64,000 bases of DNA from JAPOXR01 sp963662395 (GTDB lineage Bacteria > Pseudomonadota > Alphaproteobacteria > Rhodobacterales > Rhodobacteraceae): positions 3,224,001-3,288,000 of the forward strand of contig OY759511.1 of the NCBI GenBank assembly GCA_963662395.1, read 5' to 3'. Shown piece by piece: positions 55,631 to 64,000 of this stretch. A program made the position numbers and the translations under genes. The number at the start of each line of letters is the position of its first letter. Position 1 is the stretch's first letter. The notes beneath the pieces are model-generated. The model had not been told where the DNA came from. It saw only the letters and a list, made by a program, of their open reading frames with translations, and did no database searches.

Positions 55631-56665
55631 ATGAAACTGTTCAGCAGAGCCGTCTGTGTTGCCGCAGTTGCGGGCATGACGCTGGTGGCTGCCACTTCCT
55701 CGGCGCTTGCACAGAGCAAGGGTTCGATCATCTCGTTCAACGGACCGGCAGGTGAAGCCTATATCGGCCGCTTCATCAAGGGCATCAAGGAAACCGCTGC
55801 CCTGAAGGGGTTTGACATCAAGGTGTTCGAAAACCAGTTCAACCAGGCCGAACAGGACCAGCAGGTCCAGCAGGTGCTGGCGGCCGGCCAGCTGCCGGAT
55901 GTCTTCATCTGGTGGCCGTCGGATGCGGTTGCCGGGCTGGGTTCGCTCCGGGCGCTTTCCAGGACCGGAGTGCCGGTGCTCAAGATCAACCAGTTGCCGA
56001 ACGAGCAGGACAAGCAGTACATCTTCGGCTATGCCGGTCCGGATGACCGGCTGCGGGCCCGCAATGCCGGCTACATGATGCGCGAGGCGGCTGCCGCCAA
56101 GCTGGCGGCTGGCGGCGAGGGCTTCAACGTGCTGGTCCTGTCATACCCGCACAGCTATGGCGGCTACGGCCTGTCCATCAACGCCTTCAATGACGCCATC
56201 GCCGGCTCGGAGCTGAAGATCATCGGCGATGTCGATGAAGGATTCGGCCAGGCCAACGGCTACAAGGGTGCGGCAAAGGCCATCGCCGCGCTTCGGGACG
56301 AGGGTATCCACTTCGTCTACGGCATGGATGATGCGATCCTGACCGGTGGAATCAAGGCGCTCGAGGAGGCTGGCTACACGATGGGCACCGACGTCATTGC
56401 CGTTGGCACCGTCTGCAATGGCGACAAGCAGCTGATCGAGGAAGGCAAGCAGTTTGGCACCACGCTGCAGTCGCCGCTGCACGAGGGCCAGCTCGCCATC
56501 AAGATGGTCGAGGAATACCTGACCACTGGCGGGCTTGCGAACTACATCAACTTCACGCCGAACCCGGCCGTCACCGCGACCAATATCGAGACGGTGGCGC
56601 TGAGAGGCTATGATGGCAAGCTCTACGGCATCGACGAGCTGTGCTCGGGTGCCTGGGGAAGCTGA
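55631..56665 (+). CDS. Sugar ABC substrate-binding protein
   Basis: A 344-residue type I periplasmic binding protein. The signal peptide covers about residues 1-28 (VCVAAVAGMTLVAATSSALAQ). The mature part has FENQFNQAEQDQQVQQVLAAG and DVFIWWPSDAVAG of the sugar-binding fold. The ATG at 55631 has GGGAG 6 bases upstream; an earlier in-frame start at 55532 overlaps the operators and is rejected. First gene of the plus-strand operon; the stem-loop downstream probably makes it the most expressed. Confidence 0.92.
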   Translation: MKLFSRAVCVAAVAGMTLVAATSSALAQSKGSIISFNGPAGEAYIGRFIKGIKETAALKGFDIKVFENQFNQAEQDQQVQQVLAAGQLPDVFIWWPSDAVAGLGSLRALSRTGVPVLKINQLPNEQDKQYIFGYAGPDDRLRARNAGYMMREAAAAKLAAGGEGFNVLVLSYPHSYGGYGLSINAFNDAIAGSELKIIGDVDEGFGQANGYKGAAKAIAALRDEGIHFVYGMDDAILTGGIKALEEAGYTMGTDVIAVGTVCNGDKQLIEEGKQFGTTLQSPLHEGQLAIKMVEEYLTTGGLANYINFTPNPAVTATNIETVALRGYDGKLYGIDELCSGAWGS

Positions 56666-56679
56666 GGATCACGAAAATG

Positions 56680-56703
56680 GGGGCGCCCGGTCCCGGGCGC
56701 CCC
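56680..56703 (+). terminator. Stem-loop between the binding-protein gene and the ATPase gene
   Basis: A perfect 11-bp GC-only stem (GGGGCGCCCGG) with a two-base loop, 14 bases after the binding-protein stop. As with the hairpin at 8426-8455, it lacks a U-tract and probably stabilises the upstream message. Confidence 0.75.
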
Positions 56704-56707
56704 TGCC

Positions 56708-58282
56708 TTGTCGGCTGGCAACAGACAGCCATGCCGGGCCAGGGAGGGTGTCATATCAGGAGAGCCGCTACTCAAGCTGACTGATGTCAGCCGCCATTAC
56801 GGTGCAATCCAGGCACTGAAGAATGCCAGTTTCGAGATTGGCCGCGGCGAAATCATGGGACTTGTCGGCGAGAATGGTGCCGGCAAGTCGACGATGGTCA
56901 AGATCATCAGCGGCTTCGACACCGACTTCACCGGCGAGTATTTCTATGATGGCCAGGTCCGGCACTTCAGCGGCCCGACGGCCGCCGAGCATTCCGGTAT
57001 CGCCATTGCCCACCAGGAACTGAGCCTCATCCCGACGATGAGCGTGGCCGAGAACATCTTCCTGGCCGGGGATGGCGTGCCGCAGATCGCCTCGAAGGGA
57101 TACCTGGCGCGCAAGGCCAGGCCTTTCCTGCAGGAGGTCGGTCTCGGTCATGTCAACTCCCTGCGTTCGACCAATCGCCTGTCGGTCGGCGAGCAGCATC
57201 TGGTCGAGGTGGCAAGGCTGATTGCCCATGATCCGCAGGTCCTGATCCTGGACGAGCCGACGGCGGCACTGAGCGAGACCGATTCAATCCGGATCCTCGA
57301 CATGGTGCGACGGCTGCGCGAGCGCGGAAAGTCGATCATCTATGTCAGCCACCGGCTGGACGAGATTTTCAGGATCTGCGACCGGGTGACGGTGTTCAAT
57401 GATGGCGAGAGCCAGCCACCCCGGGCGGCATCCGGGCTCGATGTCGACAGCCTGGTCGAAATGATGCTCGGCTTCGAGTTGACCGACATGTATCCGAAGC
57501 GAGGTACGGTTGCCCGGGATGAGCCGATACTGAAGGTGCGCGACCTGTGGCCGGACGGGCTGCTGGAGCCGGTGAGTTTCGATCTTCATCCCGGCGAGAT
57601 TCTCGGCCTTGCCGGCCAGCTTGGCTCCGGGACATCCGAGATCCTGTGTGCGATGGCCGGCACCTCGAAGGCACGTGGCGGTTCGCTTCACTACAGGGGC
57701 AGGAAGTTCCTGCCGCGAAGGCCAAGGGAAGCCATCCGGCACGGCATTGCCTATTGCTCCGAGGACCGGAAGCATGACGGTCTCTTCCTTGGGCGGCCGA
57801 TCATGGAGAACATGTCGGCGCCGGCACTCGAGACGATCTCGCGGGCCGGATTGCTCGACGGCACCTCCGAGCGCAAATCCACCACCGACAATGCCGTCAG
57901 GTTCACCGTCGATCCCGGGCGCCTGTTGCAGGAGGCCGGGGTCCTGTCGGGCGGAAACCAGCAGAAGGTGGCGCTTGGCAAGTGGCTCAGCATCACGCCG
58001 AATGTCATCCTGGTCAACGAACCGACGCGGGGTGTGGATGTCGGCGCACGGGCCGAGATCTACCAGATACTCCGACACCTTGCCGACCAGGGTGCCGGAA
58101 TCATTTTCGCCTCCACCGACATCCAGGAGATGAGCAACCTGCCGGACCGGGTCATCAGCTTCTACCGTGGATTGTGCACCGGCGAAATTGCGCTGGAGGC
58201 GATGAGTTCGACCAGGATCCTCAAGCAGATCACCGATCCGTTCCACGAGGCCGGCATCCCGGCATCGGCAAGGGCGTCATGA
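56708..58282 (+). CDS. CUT2-family ABC transporter ATPase
   Basis: A 524-residue protein with two ABC domains. The first has GENGAGKST, SVGEQHLVEVARL and DEPTAAL. The second has a degenerate P-loop LAGQLGSGTSE, LSGGNQQK and NEPTRGVDVG. The start is uncertain. TTG 56708 is in frame but lacks a good ribosome site. GGGAGGG is just ahead of an in-frame ATA at 56753, where the domain begins. The 3' end overlaps the first permease gene by 4 bases. Confidence 0.9.
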   Translation: MSAGNRQPCRAREGVISGEPLLKLTDVSRHYGAIQALKNASFEIGRGEIMGLVGENGAGKSTMVKIISGFDTDFTGEYFYDGQVRHFSGPTAAEHSGIAIAHQELSLIPTMSVAENIFLAGDGVPQIASKGYLARKARPFLQEVGLGHVNSLRSTNRLSVGEQHLVEVARLIAHDPQVLILDEPTAALSETDSIRILDMVRRLRERGKSIIYVSHRLDEIFRICDRVTVFNDGESQPPRAASGLDVDSLVEMMLGFELTDMYPKRGTVARDEPILKVRDLWPDGLLEPVSFDLHPGEILGLAGQLGSGTSEILCAMAGTSKARGGSLHYRGRKFLPRRPREAIRHGIAYCSEDRKHDGLFLGRPIMENMSAPALETISRAGLLDGTSERKSTTDNAVRFTVDPGRLLQEAGVLSGGNQQKVALGKWLSITPNVILVNEPTRGVDVGARAEIYQILRHLADQGAGIIFASTDIQEMSNLPDRVISFYRGLCTGEIALEAMSSTRILKQITDPFHEAGIPASARAS

Positions 58283-59355
58283 CCGATATCGTCGTCGATA
58301 CCGCGGGCCGCCCGGGCCTCGTCCAGAGGATCAGGCGCGATTACTCGCCGCTGGTGATCGTCATGGTCGGCCTGTTCCTGCTGGTGTTTCTCACCGGGGC
58401 CGTCGTCACCGACGACTTCCTGACCTGGTTCAACATCAAGACCATCATCCGCGATGCGGCGCTGGTCGGCATCATGGCCATTGGCCTGACCTTCGTGACG
58501 CTGTCCGGTAATTTCTTCCTGCTGTCGATGAAGGAAATCGCCGCCCTCTCCATCATCTCCTTTGCCACGCTGATGAGTGCAGACTGGAACCAGTGGGGGG
58601 TGGGTCCCGAGGGGGATCCAACCAGCTATTCGCTGGTGACGACATTCATGATCGCCCTCATGGTCACCATGGTCATTGCCACCATTGCCGGCGCCGTGCA
58701 GGGGGTGCTCATCGGGATTGGCGGCAATCCGATCGTGGTGACGCTCGGCGCCGCCGGGCTGTTCTTCGGGATCGGGTCATGGTGGTCGGACAACCTGGTC
58801 GTCAGCTACCGCCGTCCGCACGGAGCCGAGTGGCTCGGAACAGGCTCCTTCATCGGCGACATTCCGAACATCACCGTCGCCTTCATCATCATTGCCGTCC
58901 TGGCCGAGCTGGTCCTGCGCTACACCACCTTCGGGCGCCAGGTATACCTGGTCGGCGCCAACCGCGCTGCCGGGCGCGCCACCGGTCACGAAAATTTCGG
59001 CATGGCGATCAAGTGCTGCATCATAGCCAGTGTCTGTGCCGCCTTTGTCGCCGTCGCCTTTTCGGGGCAGGTAAGCTCGGCCCATGTCAATTACTTCTCG
59101 TCGGAATTCGGATCGTCCGGCGACATGACGATCATGGTCATCGCCATCGTCATGGTTGGCGGCAACTCGATCATGGGTGGTTACGGCTCGACGCTCCGCA
59201 GCTCGCTCGGGGCCATCTTCATCTCGACCGTCGACAACATGATGGTGCTCAACGGGTTCAACTCGGGCGCCCGCGTCCTCGCCGTCGGCCTGATGATCGT
59301 CTTTTCCATCATTGTCTTTGCGCTTGTCCGCCGCGGCAGCCGGGCCGTGGAATAG
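58279..59355 (+). CDS. CUT2-family ABC permease 1
   Basis: A 358-residue membrane protein with about nine hydrophobic segments and the FVTLSGNFFLLSMKE family motif region, plus the GGNSIMGGYG loop. The ATG overlaps the ATPase stop by 4 bases. Having two permease genes suggests a heterodimeric channel rather than the homodimer of RbsC systems. Confidence 0.92.
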   Translation: MTDIVVDTAGRPGLVQRIRRDYSPLVIVMVGLFLLVFLTGAVVTDDFLTWFNIKTIIRDAALVGIMAIGLTFVTLSGNFFLLSMKEIAALSIISFATLMSADWNQWGVGPEGDPTSYSLVTTFMIALMVTMVIATIAGAVQGVLIGIGGNPIVVTLGAAGLFFGIGSWWSDNLVVSYRRPHGAEWLGTGSFIGDIPNITVAFIIIAVLAELVLRYTTFGRQVYLVGANRAAGRATGHENFGMAIKCCIIASVCAAFVAVAFSGQVSSAHVNYFSSEFGSSGDMTIMVIAIVMVGGNSIMGGYGSTLRSSLGAIFISTVDNMMVLNGFNSGARVLAVGLMIVFSIIVFALVRRGSRAVE

Positions 59356-59364
59356 GAGTCGATC

Positions 59365-60405
59365 ATGGAACGCATCAGGCACTGGGTGACCGAAAACCCC
59401 GATTTGAGCTTTGCCATCCTGCTCGCCATCACCGTCTACGGGTTCTTCGCGATCAGCGAGCCGCTGTTCTTCACCCATCGCACCGGCTTCGCCATCATGG
59501 AACGGTTCGCGGTGCTGGGCCTGGTGGGGCTGGCGCTGACACTGTGCATCATCGCCGGCGAGATCGACCTGTCCATCGGGTCGAACGCGGCGCTGGCGGC
59601 GGTGATCACCGTTCGCTTCACCGACAACTGGGGCGCCGTCAACGCCTTGCTGCTGGCGCTGGCCATATCGACCTCCATCGGGATCATCCAGGGCTACTTC
59701 ATTGCCTATCTGCGGGTGCGGGCGATCGTGCTGACCGTCGGCACGCTGATGCTTCTGCGCGGTGTTGCCCTGTTTGCCGCCGAAGAGAAGACGGTCATGC
59801 TGACCGACTTCCGGATCCCCGACTTCATCTCCACCAAGATGTTCGGGTATTTTTCGCCGGCCTCGCTGCTGGTGATCGCCATGTTCATCCTGGTCGGCCT
59901 GTTCATGACCTATACCCGCTACGGGCGCGAGATCTATGCCATCGGTGGCGCGCGGAAGGAAGCGCTGGCCTCCGGCGTGTCATTGCAGCGGCCGATGATC
60001 ATCGTGTTCGCGATTTCGGGGCTGTGCGCCGGGCTCGGCGGTGCCATCATCGGCCTGCGTTCAGGCACCGCCCAGGCACTCGGGCTGCAATATTTGCTGC
60101 TCGCCGGCACCGTGGCCGCCTTCATCGGCGGCGTCTCGATTCTCGGCGGCAAGGGCGGGGTCATCGGTGCCGCCATCGGCACGCTGACGGTGAATTTCCT
60201 CAATACCGGGCTGGTGTTCAATGTCACGCCGGCCTTCAAGGTCCAGCTGTATCTGGGGGTATTGCTGCTGGTCGTCATCATGTTCCAGACCTTCAGCCGC
60301 ATCTTCGAGGGCTCGCAACGCCGCCAGCAACTGTTGCGGGATGTCGATCGACGACGACAGGAGCTGACCGACAGGATTGCCGAATTGAGGCGGGGGCCGG
60401 ATTGA
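59365..60405 (+). CDS. CUT2-family ABC permease 2
   Basis: A 346-residue membrane protein with the AGEIDLSIGS signature (about residue 65) and the GGVSILGGKGG loop. It starts nine bases after permease 1, with GGAG-containing sequence upstream. It pairs with permease 1 in the importer. The following gene, a wHTH-binding-protein fusion, starts 66 bases later. Confidence 0.93.
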   Translation: MERIRHWVTENPDLSFAILLAITVYGFFAISEPLFFTHRTGFAIMERFAVLGLVGLALTLCIIAGEIDLSIGSNAALAAVITVRFTDNWGAVNALLLALAISTSIGIIQGYFIAYLRVRAIVLTVGTLMLLRGVALFAAEEKTVMLTDFRIPDFISTKMFGYFSPASLLVIAMFILVGLFMTYTRYGREIYAIGGARKEALASGVSLQRPMIIVFAISGLCAGLGGAIIGLRSGTAQALGLQYLLLAGTVAAFIGGVSILGGKGGVIGAAIGTLTVNFLNTGLVFNVTPAFKVQLYLGVLLLVVIMFQTFSRIFEGSQRRQQLLRDVDRRRQELTDRIAELRRGPD

Positions 60406-60471
60406 CCTGTCGAGACGGGAAAGAATGCCGGGGGCAGGCCCGGCCAGCACCGGCGAGCCGGTGAGGGTTCC

Positions 60472-62256
60472 ATGAGCCCGCAAGAGGTCGATGCCAGGTC
60501 AAGGCCGGAGGGTCCCTTCGAGAGCGCCGATATCCGTCACTCCCGGGTGGTCAGCGGGGATGAACTGGTGCGTTTCCTCGACTTTGTCGATGCCTTCGGA
60601 TCGGAGGCCGACCAGGTGCTGAGCCTGCGGCGCGGCTATGACGAGACCCGCATGCTGACCACGCTGCTGCGCAATCACCTGACCGGCAAGCTGACCACGA
60701 CCAGCCTGCTGGCCGATTCCTCGGGGCTTGGATACGGCACCGCAATCCGGGCCATACGAGCCATCGAGGCCCGCGGCCTGCTGATCCGGCGGCCGCGCAC
60801 CCGGACCGGCAAGAGTTTTTCACTGCACCCGTCGGTCAAGCTGATCGACGAATGGCAGGAATATGCCCGCCGCATACGCGGCGCCATCGGCGGCACGCTC
60901 GATATCGGCGCCTCCGGGAAGTCGGAAATCGGCGACTACTATTTTGGCGCCTCCTATGCCCGGAGCAATACCATACCGCCGCCCACGCCGTTTGGCTCGA
61001 AACTCAAGCTGCGGCGGGGCCTGCGGGTTCTGGCCCATGCCGACCCGACATTCATGGCCATCAACGCGCTGAAGCGGCAGTTCGAGAGCCTGTTCGGCAT
61101 CAGGATCAACAGCCGGGCGCTGTCAATCGACCGTCTTCGCCAGGAAATCCTGGAGAATGCCGAGCGCAAGATCTCCCGCTACGATCTTGTGGCCTGCGAC
61201 CTGCCCTGGTTCGGCGAGCTCGTCGAGAAGGGAGCGCTGATGCCGATTGACGGGCTCATCGCCGGCAGTGGCACCGAACTCGGCGATTTCCACAAGGCAG
61301 CGCTGGCCTCGGCCCGTTACCGCGGCGTCCAGTTCGGCCTGCCGGTCCAGACCACGCCGGAGCTGTTCTGCGTGCGCCGGGATCTGTGCAACGAGGCCGG
61401 TATCGGCATTCCCTATACCATCGCCGACGTGCTGGAAGCGGCGAGGGTGCTGCATGATCGGTCCGCCGGAAGGGCCGGCATCGCCTGGAATGCCGCCCGC
61501 GGCACGCCGCTGGGGCACAGTTTCATGTTTGTCATGGGGGCCATGGGCCGGCCGGTGCTGAATCTCAGGCAGCGGGACGACGATTTCGACGCCGAATGGG
61601 TCGAGGGCGAGCACTATCGCCCGATGCTGGACAGCGAGGAAGCGCTGCAGACTGCCGAATACCTGCGCGAGCTGGTCAACTATTCGCCGGTATCGGTGCT
61701 GTCGATGTCCTGGTACGAGCGGGCAAAGGCCTATGCTGGCGGCCATGCCGCCATGGCCTACAACGCCACGCTGCTGGCACCGCTTTTCGAGCTGAACCCG
61801 GAATCGCCTGCCTGCGGGACCACCGAGATCCTGCCGCACCCCTATGGGCCGGGGGGCAAGCCCATCGCACCGGTAGGCGGCTATGCGCTGGCCATACCCT
61901 CGAATTTGGAGGCGGACCGGATCGATCCGATCTGGACGGCACTGAATGCATTCATTTCCCCGGAATCGATCAAGCTCTACATCGAGAATGGCTCCCTGGT
62001 GAGCCCGCGATACAGCGTCAGCATGGACCCGGAGATCCGCCGCATCTCCCCGGTCATGACCATCGTCGACGGCATGGCGCGCACGGGAATGCTGCAATAC
62101 TGGCCGCGCCCGCCGGTTCCCGAGATCACCGAACTGATCTCGATCATCGGCTGCGAGATGCATGACATGCTGCAGGGGGCGCTGTCGGTCAGCCAGGCGT
62201 TGGCGAATGCCCAGAGACGGGCCGACCGGCTGATGCGCTCGCGCGGCCGTTACTGA
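60472..62256 (+). CDS. Winged-helix regulator fused to a solute-binding-protein domain
   Basis: A 594-residue protein without a signal peptide or membrane segment. Residues about 30-120 look like a winged-helix DNA-binding domain (LTTTSLLADSSGLGYGTAIRAIRAIEARGLLIRR). Residues about 165-570 look like a type 1 (MalE-type) extracellular solute-binding protein (LKRQFESLFGIRINS; LVACDLPWFGELVEKG; QTTPELFCVRRDLCNE; GAMGRPVLN; ALAIPSNLEADRIDP). The most natural reading is a cytoplasmic ligand-sensing regulator built from a binding-protein fold. It lies in the same operon as the importer, whose promoter holds paired palindromes. A polysaccharide or glycoside ligand would fit, but is unknown. Confidence 0.78.
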   Translation: MSPQEVDARSRPEGPFESADIRHSRVVSGDELVRFLDFVDAFGSEADQVLSLRRGYDETRMLTTLLRNHLTGKLTTTSLLADSSGLGYGTAIRAIRAIEARGLLIRRPRTRTGKSFSLHPSVKLIDEWQEYARRIRGAIGGTLDIGASGKSEIGDYYFGASYARSNTIPPPTPFGSKLKLRRGLRVLAHADPTFMAINALKRQFESLFGIRINSRALSIDRLRQEILENAERKISRYDLVACDLPWFGELVEKGALMPIDGLIAGSGTELGDFHKAALASARYRGVQFGLPVQTTPELFCVRRDLCNEAGIGIPYTIADVLEAARVLHDRSAGRAGIAWNAARGTPLGHSFMFVMGAMGRPVLNLRQRDDDFDAEWVEGEHYRPMLDSEEALQTAEYLRELVNYSPVSVLSMSWYERAKAYAGGHAAMAYNATLLAPLFELNPESPACGTTEILPHPYGPGGKPIAPVGGYALAIPSNLEADRIDPIWTALNAFISPESIKLYIENGSLVSPRYSVSMDPEIRRISPVMTIVDGMARTGMLQYWPRPPVPEITELISIIGCEMHDMLQGALSVSQALANAQRRADRLMRSRGRY

Positions 62257-62297
62257 ATGAGCACCCGCTTCCCGGGATGCATTGAAGGGAGACAAAG

Positions 62298-63593
62298 ATG
62301 AACGCATTGATGCCGAACATCCTGACACCGGCCGATCTCGAGCCACACTGGAACTGGGAAGGCCGCCTGCCGGCCTGGGGACATACATCGGTGGATTTCG
62401 AGCGGCGGGTCGACCATGACCGGCTGCGCCGCTATCGCCTGGGCCGGACCCGGGGCGCTCTGAGGGCATCGGAGTGCGGCACGCTGCTCCTGTTCGATGT
62501 CAACAACATCCGCTACGTCTCGGGCACCAAGATCGGCGAGTGGGAGCGGGACAAGATGTGTCGGTTCTGCCTGCTGACCGGCGATGATGCCCCCTATGTG
62601 TGGGATTTCGGTTCGGCGGCCGTGCATCACAAGCGGTATTCCGACTGGCTCATGCCCGATCACTGCCGGGCCGGCGTGGTCGGCATGCGCGGCACCATCC
62701 CGCCATCCTTCGGGCTGATGAAGAGGTATGCCGAGGAGATCGCCGGGCTGGTCAGGCAGGCCGGAATGCAGGACATGCCGGTCGGGCTCGACTATGCGGA
62801 AACGGCGATGTTCCATGCCCTGCAGGAGGCCGGGTTGACGGTGGTTGACGGGCAGCAGATCATGCTCTCGGCCCGGGAGATCAAGAACTGGGACGAAATC
62901 CAGCTGCTGACCCAGGCGGCCAGCATGGTCGATGGCGTCTACCACATGATCTACGAGGAGCTGAAGCCGGGCATTCGCGAGGCCGATATCGTCGCCCTGT
63001 CGAACAAGATGCTCTACGAGATGGGCTCGGACGATGTCGAGGCGATCAATGCCATCTCCGGCGAGCGCTGCAACCCGCACCCGCACAATTTCACCGACCG
63101 CTATTTCCGTCCCGGTGACCAGGCCTTCTTCGATATCCTGCAAAGCTACCAGGGCTACCGGACCTGCTATTACCGCACCTTCAATATCGGCCGCGCCACC
63201 CCGGCCCAGCACGATGCCTACACGAAAGCGCGGGAATGGCTGGATGCCGCCATCAATGCCATCCGGCCGGGGGTCACCACCGACAGGGTTGCCGGCCTGT
63301 GGCCACCCGCCGAGGAATACGGCTTTTCCGACGAGCTTGCCGCCTTCGGCCTGCAGTTCGGCCACGGGCTGGGGCTGGCCCTGCACGAGCGCCCGATCAT
63401 CAGCCGCGCCGTCAGCCTGGAGAACCCGATGGAGATCCGCACCGGCATGGTGTTCGCGCTGGAGACCTACTGCCCGGCCGCCGATGGCTACTCGGCTGCC
63501 CGGATCGAGGAGGAGGTGGTGGTGACCGATACCGGTTGCGAGGTCATCTCGCTGTTCCCGGCCGAGGAGTTGCCGATTGCCAACAGGTATTGA
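62298..63593 (+). CDS. M24-fold protein with altered metal site
   Basis: A 431-residue protein of the M24 pita-bread fold. Ligand D279 is kept (FFDILQ), as are the later GHGLGLALHE histidine, ALETYC and IEEEV glutamates. At the second Asp position, the G-Y-x-x-D motif reads GYRTC, so C290 replaces Asp. Loss or change of one metal could mean altered chemistry or a non-catalytic role. The N-terminal domain resembles DddP- or creatinase-like proteins, but I do not assign DMSP lyase. It is preceded by an AGGGAGA-type site and sits in the importer operon. Confidence 0.78.
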   Translation: MNALMPNILTPADLEPHWNWEGRLPAWGHTSVDFERRVDHDRLRRYRLGRTRGALRASECGTLLLFDVNNIRYVSGTKIGEWERDKMCRFCLLTGDDAPYVWDFGSAAVHHKRYSDWLMPDHCRAGVVGMRGTIPPSFGLMKRYAEEIAGLVRQAGMQDMPVGLDYAETAMFHALQEAGLTVVDGQQIMLSAREIKNWDEIQLLTQAASMVDGVYHMIYEELKPGIREADIVALSNKMLYEMGSDDVEAINAISGERCNPHPHNFTDRYFRPGDQAFFDILQSYQGYRTCYYRTFNIGRATPAQHDAYTKAREWLDAAINAIRPGVTTDRVAGLWPPAEEYGFSDELAAFGLQFGHGLGLALHERPIISRAVSLENPMEIRTGMVFALETYCPAADGYSAARIEEEVVVTDTGCEVISLFPAEELPIANRY

Positions 63594-63623
63594 CCGATAC
63601 CGGCCGCCGCCCGGGAGGAAGAC

Positions 63624-64000
63624 ATGACGACGCAACCGAGGCAGAATTCCGAAGACTATCTGCGCTTCTACCGGCAGATGGCGAGGATCCGCAGTTTCGA
63701 GGATTGTGCCAACCAGCTGTATCTCGATGCACGGATGCCGGGGCTTACACACATGTATTCGGGGGAGGAGGCGGTGGCGGTGGGAATCTGCGAAGCGCTG
63801 CGGCCGACCGACAAGATCACCTCGACCCATCGCGGCCACGGCCATTGCGTGGCCAAGGGCGCCGAGTTCAGGCCGATGTTCTGCGAGTTGCTCGGCAAGG
63901 AGGAGGGATATTGCCGCGGAAAGGGCGGCTCCATGCACATCGCCGATCAGTCGCTTGGCAATCTCGGCGCCAACGCCATCGTAGGCGGCTCCATGGGCAT
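63624..64000 (+). CDS. Thiamine-diphosphate dehydrogenase E1 alpha subunit (partial)
   Basis: The first 125 residues of a pyruvate or acetoin dehydrogenase-type E1 alpha subunit, cut off by the window's end. Landmarks are YRQMARIRSFEDCANQLY, STHRGHGHCVAKG and GKGGSMHIAD with the following GNLGANAIVGGS. It should decarboxylate a 2-oxo acid or acetoin with TPP, together with an E1 beta subunit expected downstream. ATG 63624 has GGAGG 5 bases upstream. Last gene seen of the importer operon. Confidence 0.88.
   Translation, partial: MTTQPRQNSEDYLRFYRQMARIRSFEDCANQLYLDARMPGLTHMYSGEEAVAVGICEALRPTDKITSTHRGHGHCVAKGAEFRPMFCELLGKEEGYCRGKGGSMHIADQSLGNLGANAIVGGSMG

Noticed and set aside
56753..56755. ATA as the true start of the ABC ATPase
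   Set aside because: It follows a GGGAGGG sequence and begins the conserved domain, but AUA starts are very rare; left as an open question and the in-frame TTG was used.
62298..63593. Assignment as DMSP lyase DddP
   Set aside because: The N-terminal part resembles DddP-like M24 proteins, but one metal ligand is replaced and the neighbours give no DMSP context.
1..64000. CRISPR arrays, tRNA or rRNA genes
   Set aside because: I saw no regularly spaced direct repeats, and no sequence with convincing tRNA T-loop and acceptor pairing or rRNA similarity.

Overview
The window looks like the chromosome of a GC-rich alphaproteobacterium. This rests on an rpsO-pnp pair, cobD beside rnhB, CUT2-type sugar ABC operons, HyuA/HyuB hydantoinases, a Rieske oxygenase and a cis-3-hydroxyproline-type dehydratase. 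Genus cannot be told from sequence alone. Catabolism of osmolytes, ureides and amino-acid derivatives together with many dead insertion sequences would fit a marine or host-associated lineage, but that is inference.

Layout. 0.5-2.1 kb: an unknown glycine-zipper protein with a nuclease-like motif. 2.2-11.9 kb: a divergent catabolic locus. The minus strand carries substrate-binding protein, hyuA, hyuB, ATPase and permease; the plus strand carries a GntR/FCD regulator, an M24 creatinase-like enzyme and a GAF protein. 12.3-13.3 kb: a STAS-like gene and an amber-interrupted membrane gene. 13.4-20.5 kb: an insertion-sequence graveyard (two IS630 copies, an IS5/IS427 element at their junction, an IS701-like remnant, an IstA remnant) around one intact enolase-superfamily gene. 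20.7-24.7 kb: an ADP-ribose/NAD island (broken ImmA/IrrE gene, broken ADP-ribosylglycohydrolase, ARPP-1 protein, Nudix-wHTH regulator with twin operators). 25.1-32.9 kb: housekeeping (rnhB, cobD, an MscS channel, rpsO, pnp) with a broken NYN gene. 33.0-36.8 kb: a compact operon of a Rieske oxygenase, two tandem paralogous unknown proteins and a DUF1116 protein, followed by a SRAP gene. 38.1-44.7 kb: a sugar locus (glycohydrolase, beta-glucosidase, ABC transporter). 44.9-54.2 kb: a second graveyard (ISAs1, IS110, ISNCY and DDE remnants) holding HEPN-like genes, a BrnT toxin module, a DNA adenine methylase and an orphan antitoxin. 54.6-64.0 kb: an SDR dehydrogenase divergent from a second sugar ABC operon that also encodes a wHTH-binding-protein fusion, an M24 protein with an altered metal site, and the start of a pyruvate/acetoin dehydrogenase E1 alpha gene.

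How it works together. Three separate CUT2 importers each sit with their own catabolic enzymes. Two of the operons place a long GC-rich stem-loop right after the binding-protein gene, probably to raise its expression over the downstream genes. Putative operators (inverted repeats) lie in all three main divergent or promoter regions. The decayed mobile elements are very GC-rich, and many of their lost family-conserved residues are explained by A:T to G:C changes. The items most deserving a second look are the Rieske/twin-paralog/DUF1116 operon, the wHTH-binding-protein fusion with its palindromes, the ADP-ribose island, and the GC-directed decay of the insertion sequences.
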